DNA of 61,885 nt from positions 1-61,885 of the forward strand of contig JAHEDK010000015.1 in the NCBI GenBank assembly GCA_024641245.1. The letters are read 5' to 3'. The position numbers and the translations under genes are program-made. Under the pieces are notes generated by a model. That model did not search any database. It was not told the DNA's origin and was given only the letters and a program-made list of their open reading frames with translations. Of the stretch, positions 15,920 through 25,404 are shown piece after piece. Source of the stretch: Actinomycetes bacterium (GTDB taxonomy: Bacteria > Actinomycetota > Acidimicrobiia > Spongiisociales > JAHEDJ01). Numbering within the stretch: the stretch's first letter is position 1; each line of letters opens with the position of its first letter.

Positions 15920-16723
15920 ATGGAGCACACCGCCTCGAAGGAACTGCCTGGAGCGGTACGCCGCCGCCGCATGCTCTCCCTCATAAGGGAGCGCGAATTC
16001 ATGCGCGTAAGCGACCTGAGCAGGATCTTCGGCATCTCGGAGGTCACGGTTCGCTCGGACCTCGATCACCTCGCCTTTACATCGCCGATCCAACGAGTCC
16101 ATGGAGGTGCGATTGTCCTGGACGGTCAGGTCAAGGCCGAGCGATCATTCGAACAATCCGAAGTGACCGCAGTTGATGAAAAGGCAGCCATCGGAGTCGC
16201 AGCCGCAGCCCTGGTGTCTTCCGGTGATTCTTTGATCATCGATGTCGGCAGCACCACAACTGCTGTGGCGCGGGCGGTAGCCCGGCGCCGGGATCTCGAG
16301 GACATCGTCATCTTCACCAACGGCCTAACGATCGCCATGGAACTGGAATCGGAGATCCCAAGGTTCACCGTCATCCTGACGGGCGGCACGCTCCGGCGTC
16401 AACAACATTCCCTGGTCGACCCGTTTGCCAAGTTAATCCTCGAGCAGGTGCATGTGACCGCGGCCTTCATCGGGTGCAACGGCGTGCATCTGGACGAGGG
16501 CATCACCAACATCAACCTCCCGGAGGCAGCCGTCAAGAGCAGCATGGTCAAGGCCGCCGAACGGGTGGTCGTAGTGGCCGAAGGATCGAAACTCGGCAGG
16601 ATCAGCATGGTGCGTTGCGCTGAACTGAGCGACGTCGACGTTCTCATCACCGGTCGGTCGGCACCCTCCGAGCTGGTTGATCCGATCCGTGATCTCGGTG
16701 TCAAGACAACGGTCGCCGGATGA
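15920..16723 (+). CDS. DeoR-family transcriptional regulator of sugar metabolism
   Basis: 267 aa from the ATG at 15920. An upstream frame extension runs through the promoter. The N-terminal DeoR winged helix reads RRRMLSLIREREFMRVSDLS, then ISEVTVRSDLDHL and the family hallmark RVHGGA. The C-terminal DeoRC sensor domain (DEKAAIGVAAAALV, IDVGSTTTAVA, TGGTLRRQ) binds phosphorylated sugars in relatives. It probably represses this gal cluster and the divergent transporter, with a sugar phosphate as inducer. The ATG of galT overlaps its stop (ATGA). Confidence 0.92.
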   Translation: MEHTASKELPGAVRRRRMLSLIREREFMRVSDLSRIFGISEVTVRSDLDHLAFTSPIQRVHGGAIVLDGQVKAERSFEQSEVTAVDEKAAIGVAAAALVSSGDSLIIDVGSTTTAVARAVARRRDLEDIVIFTNGLTIAMELESEIPRFTVILTGGTLRRQQHSLVDPFAKLILEQVHVTAAFIGCNGVHLDEGITNINLPEAAVKSSMVKAAERVVVVAEGSKLGRISMVRCAELSDVDVLITGRSAPSELVDPIRDLGVKTTVAG

Positions 16724-17778
16724 CCGACCTGGTGCCGGAACACCCCGGACCTCACCGGCGGTTCGACCCTCTGCGCGGCGAGTGGGTGCTCGTCTCGGCG
16801 CATCGAACCGAACGACCCTGGCAGGGGCGAATCGAGACGTTCGACCCTCCCGGGTTTCTGCCGGATTACGATCCCGACTGCTACTTGTGTCCCGGTAACC
16901 GGCGAGCCGGCGGCCGGGTGAATCCTGCCTATACGGGCACGTATGCGTTCACCAACGATTTCCCGGCACTCCGACCGGCCGTCGCCGATACCTCTCCACC
17001 AACCTCGCCGTTGTTCAGGGCCGATCGCGTAGCAGGGACGTGTAGGGTCCTTTGTTTCTCCCCTCGACACGGACGGACGCTCGCCGACCTCGACCGGACC
17101 GAAATCCACTCGGTTATCGACCTGTGGGCTGAACAGACCACCGATCTTGGTGCCACGTATCGCTGGGTGCAGATCTTCGAGAACAAAGGTGAGGCCATGG
17201 GCGCCTCCAACCCGCATCCCCATGGCCAGGTCTGGGCGGCGAGTGCACTACCGACCTACGTAGCGGCGGAGGACCGACGCCAGGCTGAATACCGTGACGC
17301 GCAGGGAACCAACCTGCTGACCGACTACACACGGATCGAGTGTGTGGAGACGACGCGAGTTGTGATCGAGAACGACACCTGGGTAGCAGTTGTGCCCTAC
17401 TGGGCCACGTGGCCGTATGAGACCATGCTGGTGCCGCACAGACATGTGCTCCGGTTGCCCGACTTGACCTCTGATGAGAGAGCCGACCTGGCCGAACTGT
17501 TGAAACGCCTTCTCACCAGATACGACAACCTGTTTGCCACCCCTTTCCCGTACTCGATGGGCTGGCACGGCGCTCCCTTCCAGACCGACCAGATCGACCA
17601 CTGGCAACTTCATGCCCACATATATCCGCCGCTGCTGCGCTCCGCATCTGTCCGCAAGTTCATGGTGGGCTATGAGCTGCTGGGAGAGTCGCAGCGCGAC
17701 CTGACTCCCGAGGACGCCGCCCAGCGTCTGCGCCGATTGCCGGAGACCTCCGACCGGAACGATCTGCATGTCACCTGA
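16720..17778 (+). CDS. galT: galactose-1-phosphate uridylyltransferase
   Basis: 352 aa, full length. The active-site HPHPHGQ carries the nucleophilic His, and the zinc-type CYLCPGN is present near residue 58. N-terminal HRRFDPLRGEWVLVSAHR and C-terminal WQLHAHIYPPLLRS are characteristic of GalT of the HIT superfamily. It swaps UMP between UDP-glucose and galactose-1-phosphate in the Leloir pathway. Coupled to deoR upstream and overlaps galK by 11 nt downstream. galE is not in the window. Confidence 0.97.
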   Translation: MTDLVPEHPGPHRRFDPLRGEWVLVSAHRTERPWQGRIETFDPPGFLPDYDPDCYLCPGNRRAGGRVNPAYTGTYAFTNDFPALRPAVADTSPPTSPLFRADRVAGTCRVLCFSPRHGRTLADLDRTEIHSVIDLWAEQTTDLGATYRWVQIFENKGEAMGASNPHPHGQVWAASALPTYVAAEDRRQAEYRDAQGTNLLTDYTRIECVETTRVVIENDTWVAVVPYWATWPYETMLVPHRHVLRLPDLTSDERADLAELLKRLLTRYDNLFATPFPYSMGWHGAPFQTDQIDHWQLHAHIYPPLLRSASVRKFMVGYELLGESQRDLTPEDAAQRLRRLPETSDRNDLHVT

Positions 17779-18931
17779 GCAACGAGCGGCGAACGCGTTT
17801 CGTGACCGCTTCGGCACCGATCCTGCAGTAGTCGTGCAAGCACCCGGTAGGGTCAACCTCATCGGCGAACACACCGATTACAACGACGGCTTCGTCCTCC
17901 CGATTGCGATCGATCGCCGAACTGTCATCGCGGCTCGCCCTCGAACCGACACGACGATCGTCGTCGCCTCCGAGACCTTTCCCGATGCCTGCTTCGATCT
18001 GCTGACGATGACACGGGAAAGCGGATGGGAGGAGTATGTGAAGGGTGTTGCGTGGGCCATGAAGGCAGACACTCTTCCGGGATGGGATGGCGTGATCGTT
18101 TCGACGGTTCCGATTGGGGCCAGCCTCTCTTCATCGGCCGCCCTCGAGATTGCCACCGCACTCGTATTCTCGACTCTGGCTCACCGCCGATGGGATCCGG
18201 TCGAGGCGGCTCAAACCGCCCAACGGGGCGAGAGTGAATGGGTCGGCGTTACGAGCGGGATCATGGATCAGCTCATCTCTGCCTGCGGACGAACCGGGCA
18301 AGCGCTGCTCATCGACTGCCGTGATCTGACCCGGACCCCGATCCCCCTGCCGGACGGGACCCGGGTCGCAGTGCTCGATACCGGAACACGCCGCCGACTC
18401 ACAGAGTCGAACTACAACACACGACGCCGCGAGTGCAAAGAGGCGGCCAGCGCCTTCAGCGTCGCCAGCCTGAGAGACCTCACGCCCGCGGCCTTCGCCG
18501 ATATGCCCCCCGGCCTCCCCGCCACGATTGGCAGGCGGGCCGTACACGTGGTCGAAGAGAATCAGCGGGCTATTGCGGCCGCCCAGGCGATGCGGAGCGG
18601 CGGTGCCGCCGAACTGGGCGATCTGATGTATCAGTCGCACGTCAGTTTGCGTGACAACTATGAGGTATCGAGCGTTGCTCTCGACGCGATGGTCGAGGCC
18701 GCAATGGCGTCACCCGGCTGCCTCGGAGCCCGCATGACCGGTGCAGGTTTTGGCGGCTGCGCCGTCGCGCTCATCAAGCGGTCGTACGTCGGCCAGTTCT
18801 CTCGCGCCGTGACCGACCGCTACCAGGGCGCTACCGGCCACGAGCCCAGGGTGTATTTGTGCGATGCAGCCGGAGGCGCCTCAGTGGTCGCGGTCGCCCC
18901 GACAGGCCCGGCGGTCAGAGCCGACGACTGA
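17768..18931 (+). CDS. galK: galactokinase
   Basis: 387 aa GHMP kinase. The galactokinase signature GRVNLIGEHTDYNDGFVLP is present. The ATP loop is IGASLSSSAALE, and GAGFGGCAVAL is the third GHMP motif. It phosphorylates galactose at C1, feeding GalT encoded just upstream. The overlapping order deoR-galT-galK makes one mRNA likely. Together with the adjacent transporter the cluster forms a galactose uptake and entry module. Confidence 0.97.
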   Translation: MSPEQRAANAFRDRFGTDPAVVVQAPGRVNLIGEHTDYNDGFVLPIAIDRRTVIAARPRTDTTIVVASETFPDACFDLLTMTRESGWEEYVKGVAWAMKADTLPGWDGVIVSTVPIGASLSSSAALEIATALVFSTLAHRRWDPVEAAQTAQRGESEWVGVTSGIMDQLISACGRTGQALLIDCRDLTRTPIPLPDGTRVAVLDTGTRRRLTESNYNTRRRECKEAASAFSVASLRDLTPAAFADMPPGLPATIGRRAVHVVEENQRAIAAAQAMRSGGAAELGDLMYQSHVSLRDNYEVSSVALDAMVEAAMASPGCLGARMTGAGFGGCAVALIKRSYVGQFSRAVTDRYQGATGHEPRVYLCDAAGGASVVAVAPTGPAVRADD

Positions 18932-19009
18932 TGGATTCGGGCCGATCGCGCCTACAGTCGAGCACGTTGGCCTCTCCACATCTTCTGCCTCTGTGATGAG
19001 ATGGTAGGG

Positions 19010-19732
19010 ATGACGTCGCTCGACAGACTCGGACGCTACTTGCGGGCGGAGAAGGAGAGGCTTCGTTCCACGCCGGTTGGATTGCGAGAGCCGCAGAAGG
19101 CTCTCCCATTCGTCACCATCTCCCGCCAGGCAGGTGCCGGAGGCCATTCGTTGGCCGCCGCTTTGCTCGACGTGTTCGCCGATCAGGACGATACGGACAT
19201 CTTCGGCGGGTGGCAGGTCTTCGACCAGAAGCTGTGCAATGTCGTGGCTGATGATCCTGTCTTCTCCCGCTCCCTGGATGCCCTCCTGGCCGAGGAGTAT
19301 CGAACCCCCACGAAGGACTTCTTTCATCAGTTGGTGCGCTCGACTGTCGACCAGGATCTGGTTATGGCGCGCGTATTTCAAGTCGTGCGTTCTCTGGCCA
19401 CGATCGGCAAGGCGATAATCGTCGGCAGGGCGGGCTCCCAAGTTGCCTTGGGCGCCGGTCCGGGTGTACGACTGCGTGTCGTTGCTTCCGAGCATATGCG
19501 CATCGAACGAATGATGGAAGCCCGCAACTTCAATGAGCGAGAAGCCCGCAATGAGGCACGCAGAGTCGATAGTCATCGGGCCCGGCTGTTGAAGGTCTAC
19601 TTCGATGCCGACATCGAAGATCCAACAGGCTACGACGCGGTATGGAACACCGGATCGGCCTCGATCACCGAGATCGCTGAGGCAACGGCTGCGATTCTCC
19701 GCCGACGCGTCGCCGACTACCCGCCGACATGA
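19010..19732 (+). CDS. cytidylate kinase-like family protein
   Basis: About 240 aa. ATGs at 19001 and 19010 are both possible, and 19010 is preferred by spacing. The N-terminal strand/loop VTISRQAGAGGHSLAAAL is the modified P-loop of the Cytidylate_kin2 family. The lid-like segment ERMMEARNFNEREARNEARRVDSHR carries several Arg residues. AIIVGRAGS is the family's second motif. A nucleotide or related kinase in the cytoplasm is likely, and the natural substrate is not known for this group. Its stop overlaps the next start (ATGA). Confidence 0.82.
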   Translation: MTSLDRLGRYLRAEKERLRSTPVGLREPQKALPFVTISRQAGAGGHSLAAALLDVFADQDDTDIFGGWQVFDQKLCNVVADDPVFSRSLDALLAEEYRTPTKDFFHQLVRSTVDQDLVMARVFQVVRSLATIGKAIIVGRAGSQVALGAGPGVRLRVVASEHMRIERMMEARNFNEREARNEARRVDSHRARLLKVYFDADIEDPTGYDAVWNTGSASITEIAEATAAILRRRVADYPPT

Positions 19733-20202
19733 CAGAGCGAGTATTGGTGGGGCCGTTCCTCACGAGAACCGAAGCGGCTCGGCTGGCAGGACTAGCAGCT
19801 CGAGAGCTACCGCCCCGCCTCGACCTGCTCCGAATCGGTGGAAAGGGACGACACGAGGCGTACTTCGCGTTCCAGTTCGACCGTACCGGGGTTCGTCGGG
19901 ACCTTGGGAGCGTGGTGTTGCTCCTGCGAGGTAGCTCCGACGATGTGACAATCGCGGATTGGCTCGTGACGAAGAACCCGGCACTGCTGGAGGCCTCTCC
20001 GCTCACCTGGTTGAACCGGCGCGGTGATCTGGAATCAGTGCTCGTGGCTGCAGAAACAGCCGGCCCGGCGATAGGAGACCGCTTGGGAGTGACGGCCGCC
20101 GGAACCCGGCGCACGGACGCCATCCCGTCGCCACTCACCGTGGAGGGACGCCCCCGTCGCGGAGGCCTGTCCCCTCTCCCCCGCCCGATCAGCAGCCATT
20201 GA
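19729..20202 (+). CDS. hypothetical protein, DUF2384-like region
   Basis: 157 aa, coupled to the kinase-like gene by an ATGA overlap. The N-terminus FLTRTEAARLAGL looks like a helix-turn-helix or helical cap. IADWLVTKNPALLEASPLTWL resembles the toxin-binding segment of Xre/MbcA/ParS antitoxins, but no toxin partner gene is seen. The last ~40 residues are Pro/Arg/Gly-rich and probably disordered. Not firmly recognised; the DUF2384 resemblance is weak pattern matching. Confidence 0.6.
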   Translation: MTERVLVGPFLTRTEAARLAGLAARELPPRLDLLRIGGKGRHEAYFAFQFDRTGVRRDLGSVVLLLRGSSDDVTIADWLVTKNPALLEASPLTWLNRRGDLESVLVAAETAGPAIGDRLGVTAAGTRRTDAIPSPLTVEGRPRRGGLSPLPRPISSH

Positions 20203-20291
20203 CCTGAAGGGACGGATCCAGGCAGCCATCTTCGATGTATCAAGTCCGACAGTCCAGATTCAGTTCTCTGGGTATTAGGCTCGCAGGCGGC

Positions 20292-20747
20292 ATGACGACC
20301 GATGCGGACGGAACGGAAGCAGCGCTGATATTGAGCCGACGGATTCTTGCGTCAGCGCGACAGCATGATCACCTTGCGCTGCTCGCCATCGACGCCGACC
20401 CCGAGACGGCGCCGCTGCTGGCGCTCTTGGATGGTGATCTGGCCAGCGCGGCCCTCGTCCACCTCGAGGGAGCAAGAGCCTGGCGGCGCCGCAAGGAAGA
20501 GGCGAATCAGCGTCGCCTCTCCGAGGCGCGCGCCGCGCTGGATGGCTTCGATCTCGTCCGGGCGCGCTCACTGCTGTTTCGCATCGAAGAGGAGTTCCTG
20601 TCATCGCAAGGAATCGATGATCGAGACGCCATCCTCCTGGAATTCGAGGCTCGTTCGATGGAGAGCGAGGAACTCCGGGAGACTGCCGATGACATCATCG
20701 ATGAGTATCTGCCTTGGTGGCGCCGCTGGCGACGAAAGCGTCGTTGA
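20292..20747 (+). CDS. hypothetical helical protein
   Basis: 151 aa from the ATG at 20292. A longer start at 20235 adds 19 residues with no clear ribosome-binding site. TATTAGGCT about 11 nt upstream could be the -10 box of a leaderless transcript. The protein is almost entirely charged helix, with long Arg/Glu stretches (RRRKEEANQRRLSEAR) suggesting coiled coil, and ends in a very basic WWRRWRRKRR tail that could touch membrane or nucleic acid. It abuts the convergent aldo/keto reductase. Family not recognised. Confidence 0.6.
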   Translation: MTTDADGTEAALILSRRILASARQHDHLALLAIDADPETAPLLALLDGDLASAALVHLEGARAWRRRKEEANQRRLSEARAALDGFDLVRARSLLFRIEEEFLSSQGIDDRDAILLEFEARSMESEELRETADDIIDEYLPWWRRWRRKRR

Positions 20748-20749
20748 GA

Positions 20750-21760
20750 TCAGCGTCGGGCGTCCCGTTCCGATCCGAGCCGATCGAGCCCCCTGACGCT
20801 GTGAGGGGTGTAGGGAGCCTCGAGGGTCGCAATTTCGTCCTCGGACAGCTCAATGGACAGAGCGGCTGCCGCCTCGTCGAGATGCCCGAGCTTGGTCGCA
20901 CCGACGACCGGCGAGGAGACGACCGGATTCGCCAGCAACCATGCCAGGGCGATGCGGGCCGGAGCCTCACCCCTCTCCCTTGCCACCGACTTGACTGCCT
21001 CGACGACTTCCCAGTCGGAGGGCTCGTTGTACCAGAGTTGATCGAACTGGTCGCTGGCGGAGCGCGCCGTCGAGTGATCTCCCAGTGTCTGGCGTGTACC
21101 CGCCAGCATGCCCCGTGCGAGCGGGGACCACGGCATCACACCGATCCCCTCTTCGGCACAGAGCGGGAGCATTTCACGCTCCTCTTCGCGATACACGAGG
21201 TTGTAGTGGTTCTGCATTGAGATGAATTTCGCCCATCCATTTCGTTCGGAGACCGACAACGAACGCATCAGCTCATAGGCATACATCGAACTTGCACCGA
21301 GGTAGCGAACCTTTCCATCGCGGACTAGTCCATCGAGTGCCGCCAGTGTTTCCTCGATCGGGGTGTCGAGGTCCAGGCGGTGAATCTGATAGAGATCGAT
21401 TGTGTCGACGCCCAGCCGGCGCAGACTCGACTCGGCAGCCTGCTGGATGTGTTTGCGGGAGAGCCCGCGCTGATTCGGACCATCTGAGTGGGGGAAGTAC
21501 ACCTTGGTGGCTATAACGATCTCATCGCGGTTGGCGAACTCCTTAAGCCAGCGCCCGGTGACTTCCTCGCCGATGCCCGCCGAGTACATGTCCGCGGTGT
21601 CGAAGACATTGATCCCGAGCTCAACCGCCCGCTGGAAGAACGGTCGGGAAGCGTCGGCATCGAGCACCCAGGGTCGCCAGTTCGGCGTTCCGTAACTCAT
21701 ACACCCGAGTGTGAGTCGGGATACTTGAAGTCCTGAGTTGCCGAGCCGTGTGTATTCCAT
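20750..21760 (-). CDS. aldo/keto reductase
   Basis: 336 aa TIM-barrel NADPH oxidoreductase. The start MEYTRLGNSGLQVSRLTLGC is typical. The catalytic residues are visible: Asp/Tyr in FDTADMYSAG, Lys in VIATKVYFP and His in DLYQIHRLD. The NADP-binding end GATKLGHLDEA is intact. It is a member of the large AKR11/12-like bacterial group reducing aldehydes and ketones; the specific substrate is unknown. It lies 53 nt after the AtuA-like gene in the same direction, so it may be the last gene of the hmu-linked operon. Confidence 0.93.
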   Translation of the reverse strand: MEYTRLGNSGLQVSRLTLGCMSYGTPNWRPWVLDADASRPFFQRAVELGINVFDTADMYSAGIGEEVTGRWLKEFANRDEIVIATKVYFPHSDGPNQRGLSRKHIQQAAESSLRRLGVDTIDLYQIHRLDLDTPIEETLAALDGLVRDGKVRYLGASSMYAYELMRSLSVSERNGWAKFISMQNHYNLVYREEEREMLPLCAEEGIGVMPWSPLARGMLAGTRQTLGDHSTARSASDQFDQLWYNEPSDWEVVEAVKSVARERGEAPARIALAWLLANPVVSSPVVGATKLGHLDEAAAALSIELSEDEIATLEAPYTPHSVRGLDRLGSERDARR

Positions 21761-21813
21761 TGCCGAAGGCTACCGGGTCGGACTGTGCGACAGAGCCGGG
21801 AGTTCCATGCCGT

Positions 21814-23577
21814 CTACTCGTCGAGCAGGCTCTTCGGAACCTCGATCCGACAGGCGCGCAGGTACTCCGCCAGACCTTTCGCTTGCGCGTCGATGCGTAG
21901 CGACGAACTCACGCCTTCCCCGAGGAGTCCGTGGATCACGAAGTTGAGCGACCACAGGTTCGGAAGTAGGTATCTCTCGATGTTGAGATGAGCAAGGTCC
22001 GGCATGAGCGAGCGCAGACGCTCGACGGTCAAGACGTCGGCGATCCAGGCATAGGTCTCGGCTTTCCGTGCAAACACTCCAATGTTGCCGATTCCGCCCT
22101 TGTCTCCGGATCGTGCACCAACGAGCTCGCCGAGAGGAGCCGTGCGGGTCTCTCCGACCGGCGGCGACGGGATGTGACTCGAGAGTCGTGTAACGGGTGG
22201 TCCCGGCTCGGGTATCGTCTCGTGGATTTCGATGACGCGACCGTCCAGGTCGATCTCCTGAGTGATGGCAGATCGGTCGACGGTCGTTGGCCAATAGCGG
22301 GCAAACTGAGAGGCGGGAGCAGGTGGGGAGGCGCTGAACATTCCGGGTATCGAGCCGAGCAGCACGCTGATCGCTGCGTCCGAGAACGCCCGGCCAACCT
22401 TCTCCTCTTCCGTGGACTTCACGGCTATCCGCCAGAAACTCGTTGCTTCGGCATTTGATTTCGGATCGCTCGATCCCCGTCCGATGATCGACTCATCGAC
22501 CTCGTCGTATTCCTCTCGCTTCCACGGCATCGCTCTCCAGATCTGCTGCGACACCAAAGCGGCCTTTTCCTTCTGGTTCAAGCCGGTGAGCCCGATCATC
22601 ACTGAGTTGCGGTAGCCACCGACGACGGAGGCCGCCACCTTCAAGGTGGCCGGCGGTGCTTCGCCTCGAGTGCCCGACAGGCCAACTCGATCGGGGCCGA
22701 TCTCGGTCAGTCGGACGGTATCGAACCTGGCGACGACATCCGGCGTCAGGTAGGCAGGCGGGCCGATCTCGTAGAGCAGCTGGCTGACGACGGTCCCAAT
22801 CGAGACACGACCACCGGTGCCGTCGTGTTTGCCGATCACCGCACTGCCATCGGCGGCGATCTCGGCCCAGGGAAAGGCCGGATAGGCAAGGTCGTCGATC
22901 TCGGTGAAGAACGAGTAGTTCCCGCCGGTAGCTTGCATGCCGCATTCGATCACGTGCCCGGCGGCGACCGCCCCGGCCAGGCGGTCGTAGTCGTGGCGTT
23001 CCCACCCGTGCCACCAGGCGGCAGGTCCGGAGACCACCGACGCATCGGCGACCCTCCCGGTGACTATGACGTCGGCACCTTCGGCCAATGCCCGTGTGAT
23101 CCCCCATCCACCCATGTAGGCGTTGGCGGTGATGAACCCGTCGTCACTATCGGCGAGCCTTTCTCCCGTCTGGAGATTGACGAAGTCTTCTCCCTCGCTC
23201 TGCAGCTCACCGAGACGGCCCATGAGATCGTCCCCTGAGATAGCTGCAACGCGTGGTTTGAGACCCTGATCGGCTGCCATCTGTCTGATGGCACTTGCTG
23301 CTCCGCGAGGATCGAGGCCGCCGGCGTTGACCACCACCTTGACGCGGCGATCGAGCACCTCTCCCAATACAGCAGAGAGAGCCTCGACAAACGTCCGGGC
23401 ATATCCGCCGTCCGCCCGCCGCGACCTGGTCTTGGCGAGAATGAGCATCGTCAGCTCGGCGAGGTAGTCCCCGCTCAGCACGTCGATCTCGCCACCTTCG
23501 AGCTGTTCGCGAAGTGCGGCGCTCCGATCGCCGAAGAATCCTGAGAAGTTGGCGATTCGAATGGGTCGTTTCGACAC
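21814..23577 (-). CDS. AtuA-like (DUF1446) protein with C-terminal ferredoxin-like domain
   Basis: 587 aa. Residues ~1-440 match the acyclic terpene utilisation AtuA/DUF1446 family (IRIANFSGFFGDR, VVNAGGLDP, VTGRVADASVV, GGNYSFF). Residues ~470-587 form the AtuA-associated ferredoxin-fold domain (LGELVGARSGDKGGIGNIGV). In Pseudomonas, AtuA is needed for citronellol/geraniol breakdown, but its chemistry is unproven. Here it follows hmuV by only 13 nt, with no terpene genes nearby. Whether it works in acyl-CoA metabolism or with the transporter cannot be told. Confidence 0.88.
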   Translation of the reverse strand: MSKRPIRIANFSGFFGDRSAALREQLEGGEIDVLSGDYLAELTMLILAKTRSRRADGGYARTFVEALSAVLGEVLDRRVKVVVNAGGLDPRGAASAIRQMAADQGLKPRVAAISGDDLMGRLGELQSEGEDFVNLQTGERLADSDDGFITANAYMGGWGITRALAEGADVIVTGRVADASVVSGPAAWWHGWERHDYDRLAGAVAAGHVIECGMQATGGNYSFFTEIDDLAYPAFPWAEIAADGSAVIGKHDGTGGRVSIGTVVSQLLYEIGPPAYLTPDVVARFDTVRLTEIGPDRVGLSGTRGEAPPATLKVAASVVGGYRNSVMIGLTGLNQKEKAALVSQQIWRAMPWKREEYDEVDESIIGRGSSDPKSNAEATSFWRIAVKSTEEEKVGRAFSDAAISVLLGSIPGMFSASPPAPASQFARYWPTTVDRSAITQEIDLDGRVIEIHETIPEPGPPVTRLSSHIPSPPVGETRTAPLGELVGARSGDKGGIGNIGVFARKAETYAWIADVLTVERLRSLMPDLAHLNIERYLLPNLWSLNFVIHGLLGEGVSSSLRIDAQAKGLAEYLRACRIEVPKSLLDE

Positions 23578-23590
23578 CGGCGAACCCTTC

Positions 23591-24370
23591 CTACTTTTCG
23601 TCGAGCGTCAGCACGAGCGGGCAATCACGCTCGGGATGTGGGATCACCCGCATCGGCTGTCTGTACACAACTGTGAGGATATCGTCCGTCAACACGTCGG
23701 AAGGTGCGCCGGCCACCTGCACCCGACCACGATCCAGCAGCACGAGTCGATCGGCGTGGGCGGCTGCCAGATTGAGGTCATGGAGGACGGCGACCACGGC
23801 GCTCCCCTGGTCTGCCGCGGCTCGCATGATGCGCATCACCGACTCCTGATGTCCGATATCGAGGGCTGAGGTTGGCTCGTCGAGCAGCATCACCGGAGTG
23901 TCCTGAGCGAGAACACGGGCCAGGCCAACACGCTGTCGTTCGCCGGTGGAAAGGCTCGAAATCGGACGGCCGGCGAGATGGGCGACATCGGTGCGTTCCA
24001 TCGCCAGCTCAACGATCAGATCATGGTCCTTGAGGTCGATCTGGGCGCGCCGGTAGGGATGCCTACCCATCGCTACCACATCGCGGACGGTGAACGGATT
24101 GTCGGATACTCCCTGGGGGCCGAGAAAAGCCCTGAGCTGTGACAGCTCCTGGGCCTTCGTCGAGGCGGTATCCCGCTCGTTGATGGTCGTCCGTCCGGAG
24201 GTCGGATGCAGGTCTCCGGCGACGATACGCAACAGAGTGGTCTTGCCCGCCCCGTTTGGTCCGACGATCCCCAGTAACTCTCCGCCGGCGACGATCAGGG
24301 TCACATCGCTGAGTAGGGTTCTGCCACCGGCCCGGTATCCGACGCTCTCCATCCTGATGGTGACGCTCAT
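23591..24370 (-). CDS. hmuV: hemin/siderophore ABC transporter ATP-binding protein, HmuV-like
   Basis: 259 aa from the ATG at 24370, which overlaps the permease stop (ATGA). Longer frames run into the permease gene. Walker A GPNGAGKTT, signature LSTGERQRVGLARVLAQ, Walker B VMLLDEP and switch His in VLHDLNLAAAHADR are all intact. The proportions match HmuV/FecE-type ATPases for heme, Fe-siderophore or B12 import. It energises the permease encoded just upstream. Confidence 0.92.
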   Translation of the reverse strand: MSVTIRMESVGYRAGGRTLLSDVTLIVAGGELLGIVGPNGAGKTTLLRIVAGDLHPTSGRTTINERDTASTKAQELSQLRAFLGPQGVSDNPFTVRDVVAMGRHPYRRAQIDLKDHDLIVELAMERTDVAHLAGRPISSLSTGERQRVGLARVLAQDTPVMLLDEPTSALDIGHQESVMRIMRAAADQGSAVVAVLHDLNLAAAHADRLVLLDRGRVQVAGAPSDVLTDDILTVVYRQPMRVIPHPERDCPLVLTLDEK

Positions 24371-25404
24371 GCCGCCGATCTCCCTGCTCGCGTGAGAAAC
24401 CAGAGGAATACCGGCGCACCGACGATGGCCGTGAGCAACCCGACGGGAATCTCGACGGGAGCCGCCACCGTCCGCGCCAGAGTGTCGGCGGCGACGACCA
24501 TCGTGGCACCTCCGACCGCCGATAGACCGATCAGCCATCGATGACCGGGGCCGAGCCAGCGTCGCAGTATGAGCGGGACCACCAAACCAACGAAGCCGAT
24601 AACACCGCCGAGACCGACCGCGCCGCCGATGCCGACGCCACAGGCAATCAGCACCACCCGAACGAAGCGGTCGACGTCGACGCCGAGATGCCGGGCTTCG
24701 GTTTCCCCCAGTGCAAGGAGGTCAAGGGGACGCGCCAAGACCAGGAGGACTACCGCCGCCGCAATGATGAACGGCGCGGCGGCAGTCAGCATCGTCCAGG
24801 TTGAACCCGAAAGGCCGCCGAACACCCAGAACGTGAAAGTGGGGACCCGTGGACTGTCCCAGGCGAGAACGATCGCTCCCAGCCAGGCGAGCATGCCGAG
24901 TCCGAGGGCCAGTCCAACCAGGAGGAACTGGGTTGATTCCAGCACTTGCTGGGCGATGCGGCGCATCAGGAGTGCGGCCGCTACCCCGCCCACTGCTGCG
25001 AGGAACATCATCAGGATCGGGCTACCGCCGGCCGGAGTGAGAGCGATGCCGGCTACCGCGCCGAGTCCGGCAGTCGGTGCCAAGCCGACCAGATGCGGGT
25101 CGGCCATGTGATTGCGGAACGTCCCCTGGAGGGCGGCTCCGGTGACTCCAAGGCCGGCGCCGACGAGGGCTCCTGCCAGCACTCGCGGGAGGCGTATTGC
25201 CCACAACACCGAGTCAGTCAGTCGCTCAGGCTCATCAAGGAATCCGAGGTGCACACCGAATGCATGCATGAGGTCCCTAACACCCACAGAAACGGAACCC
25301 ATCAGCATTCCGGAGACCATCAGACCGACCAGCGCGACCAGAAGTCCCGCCAGGCCGAGCGAGCGCCGCGTGCGGAGCTTGCCGACCTCGATACGTTCCG
25401 TCAC
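24367..25404 (-). CDS. hmuU: FecCD/BtuC-type ABC permease, HmuU-like
   Basis: 345 aa with about ten TM helices. FecCD family landmarks are present: RLPRVLAGALVGAGLGVTGAALQG near residue 75 and GFVGLVVPLILRRWLGPGHR near residue 280. It forms the homodimeric membrane channel of a type II importer with the HmuV-like ATPase. Its start overlaps the binding-protein stop (25401-25404), and its stop overlaps hmuV. Heme is the likely ligand from the operon pattern, but cobalamin or a siderophore cannot be excluded. Confidence 0.93.
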   Translation of the reverse strand: MTERIEVGKLRTRRSLGLAGLLVALVGLMVSGMLMGSVSVGVRDLMHAFGVHLGFLDEPERLTDSVLWAIRLPRVLAGALVGAGLGVTGAALQGTFRNHMADPHLVGLAPTAGLGAVAGIALTPAGGSPILMMFLAAVGGVAAALLMRRIAQQVLESTQFLLVGLALGLGMLAWLGAIVLAWDSPRVPTFTFWVFGGLSGSTWTMLTAAAPFIIAAAVVLLVLARPLDLLALGETEARHLGVDVDRFVRVVLIACGVGIGGAVGLGGVIGFVGLVVPLILRRWLGPGHRWLIGLSAVGGATMVVAADTLARTVAAPVEIPVGLLTAIVGAPVFLWFLTRAGRSAA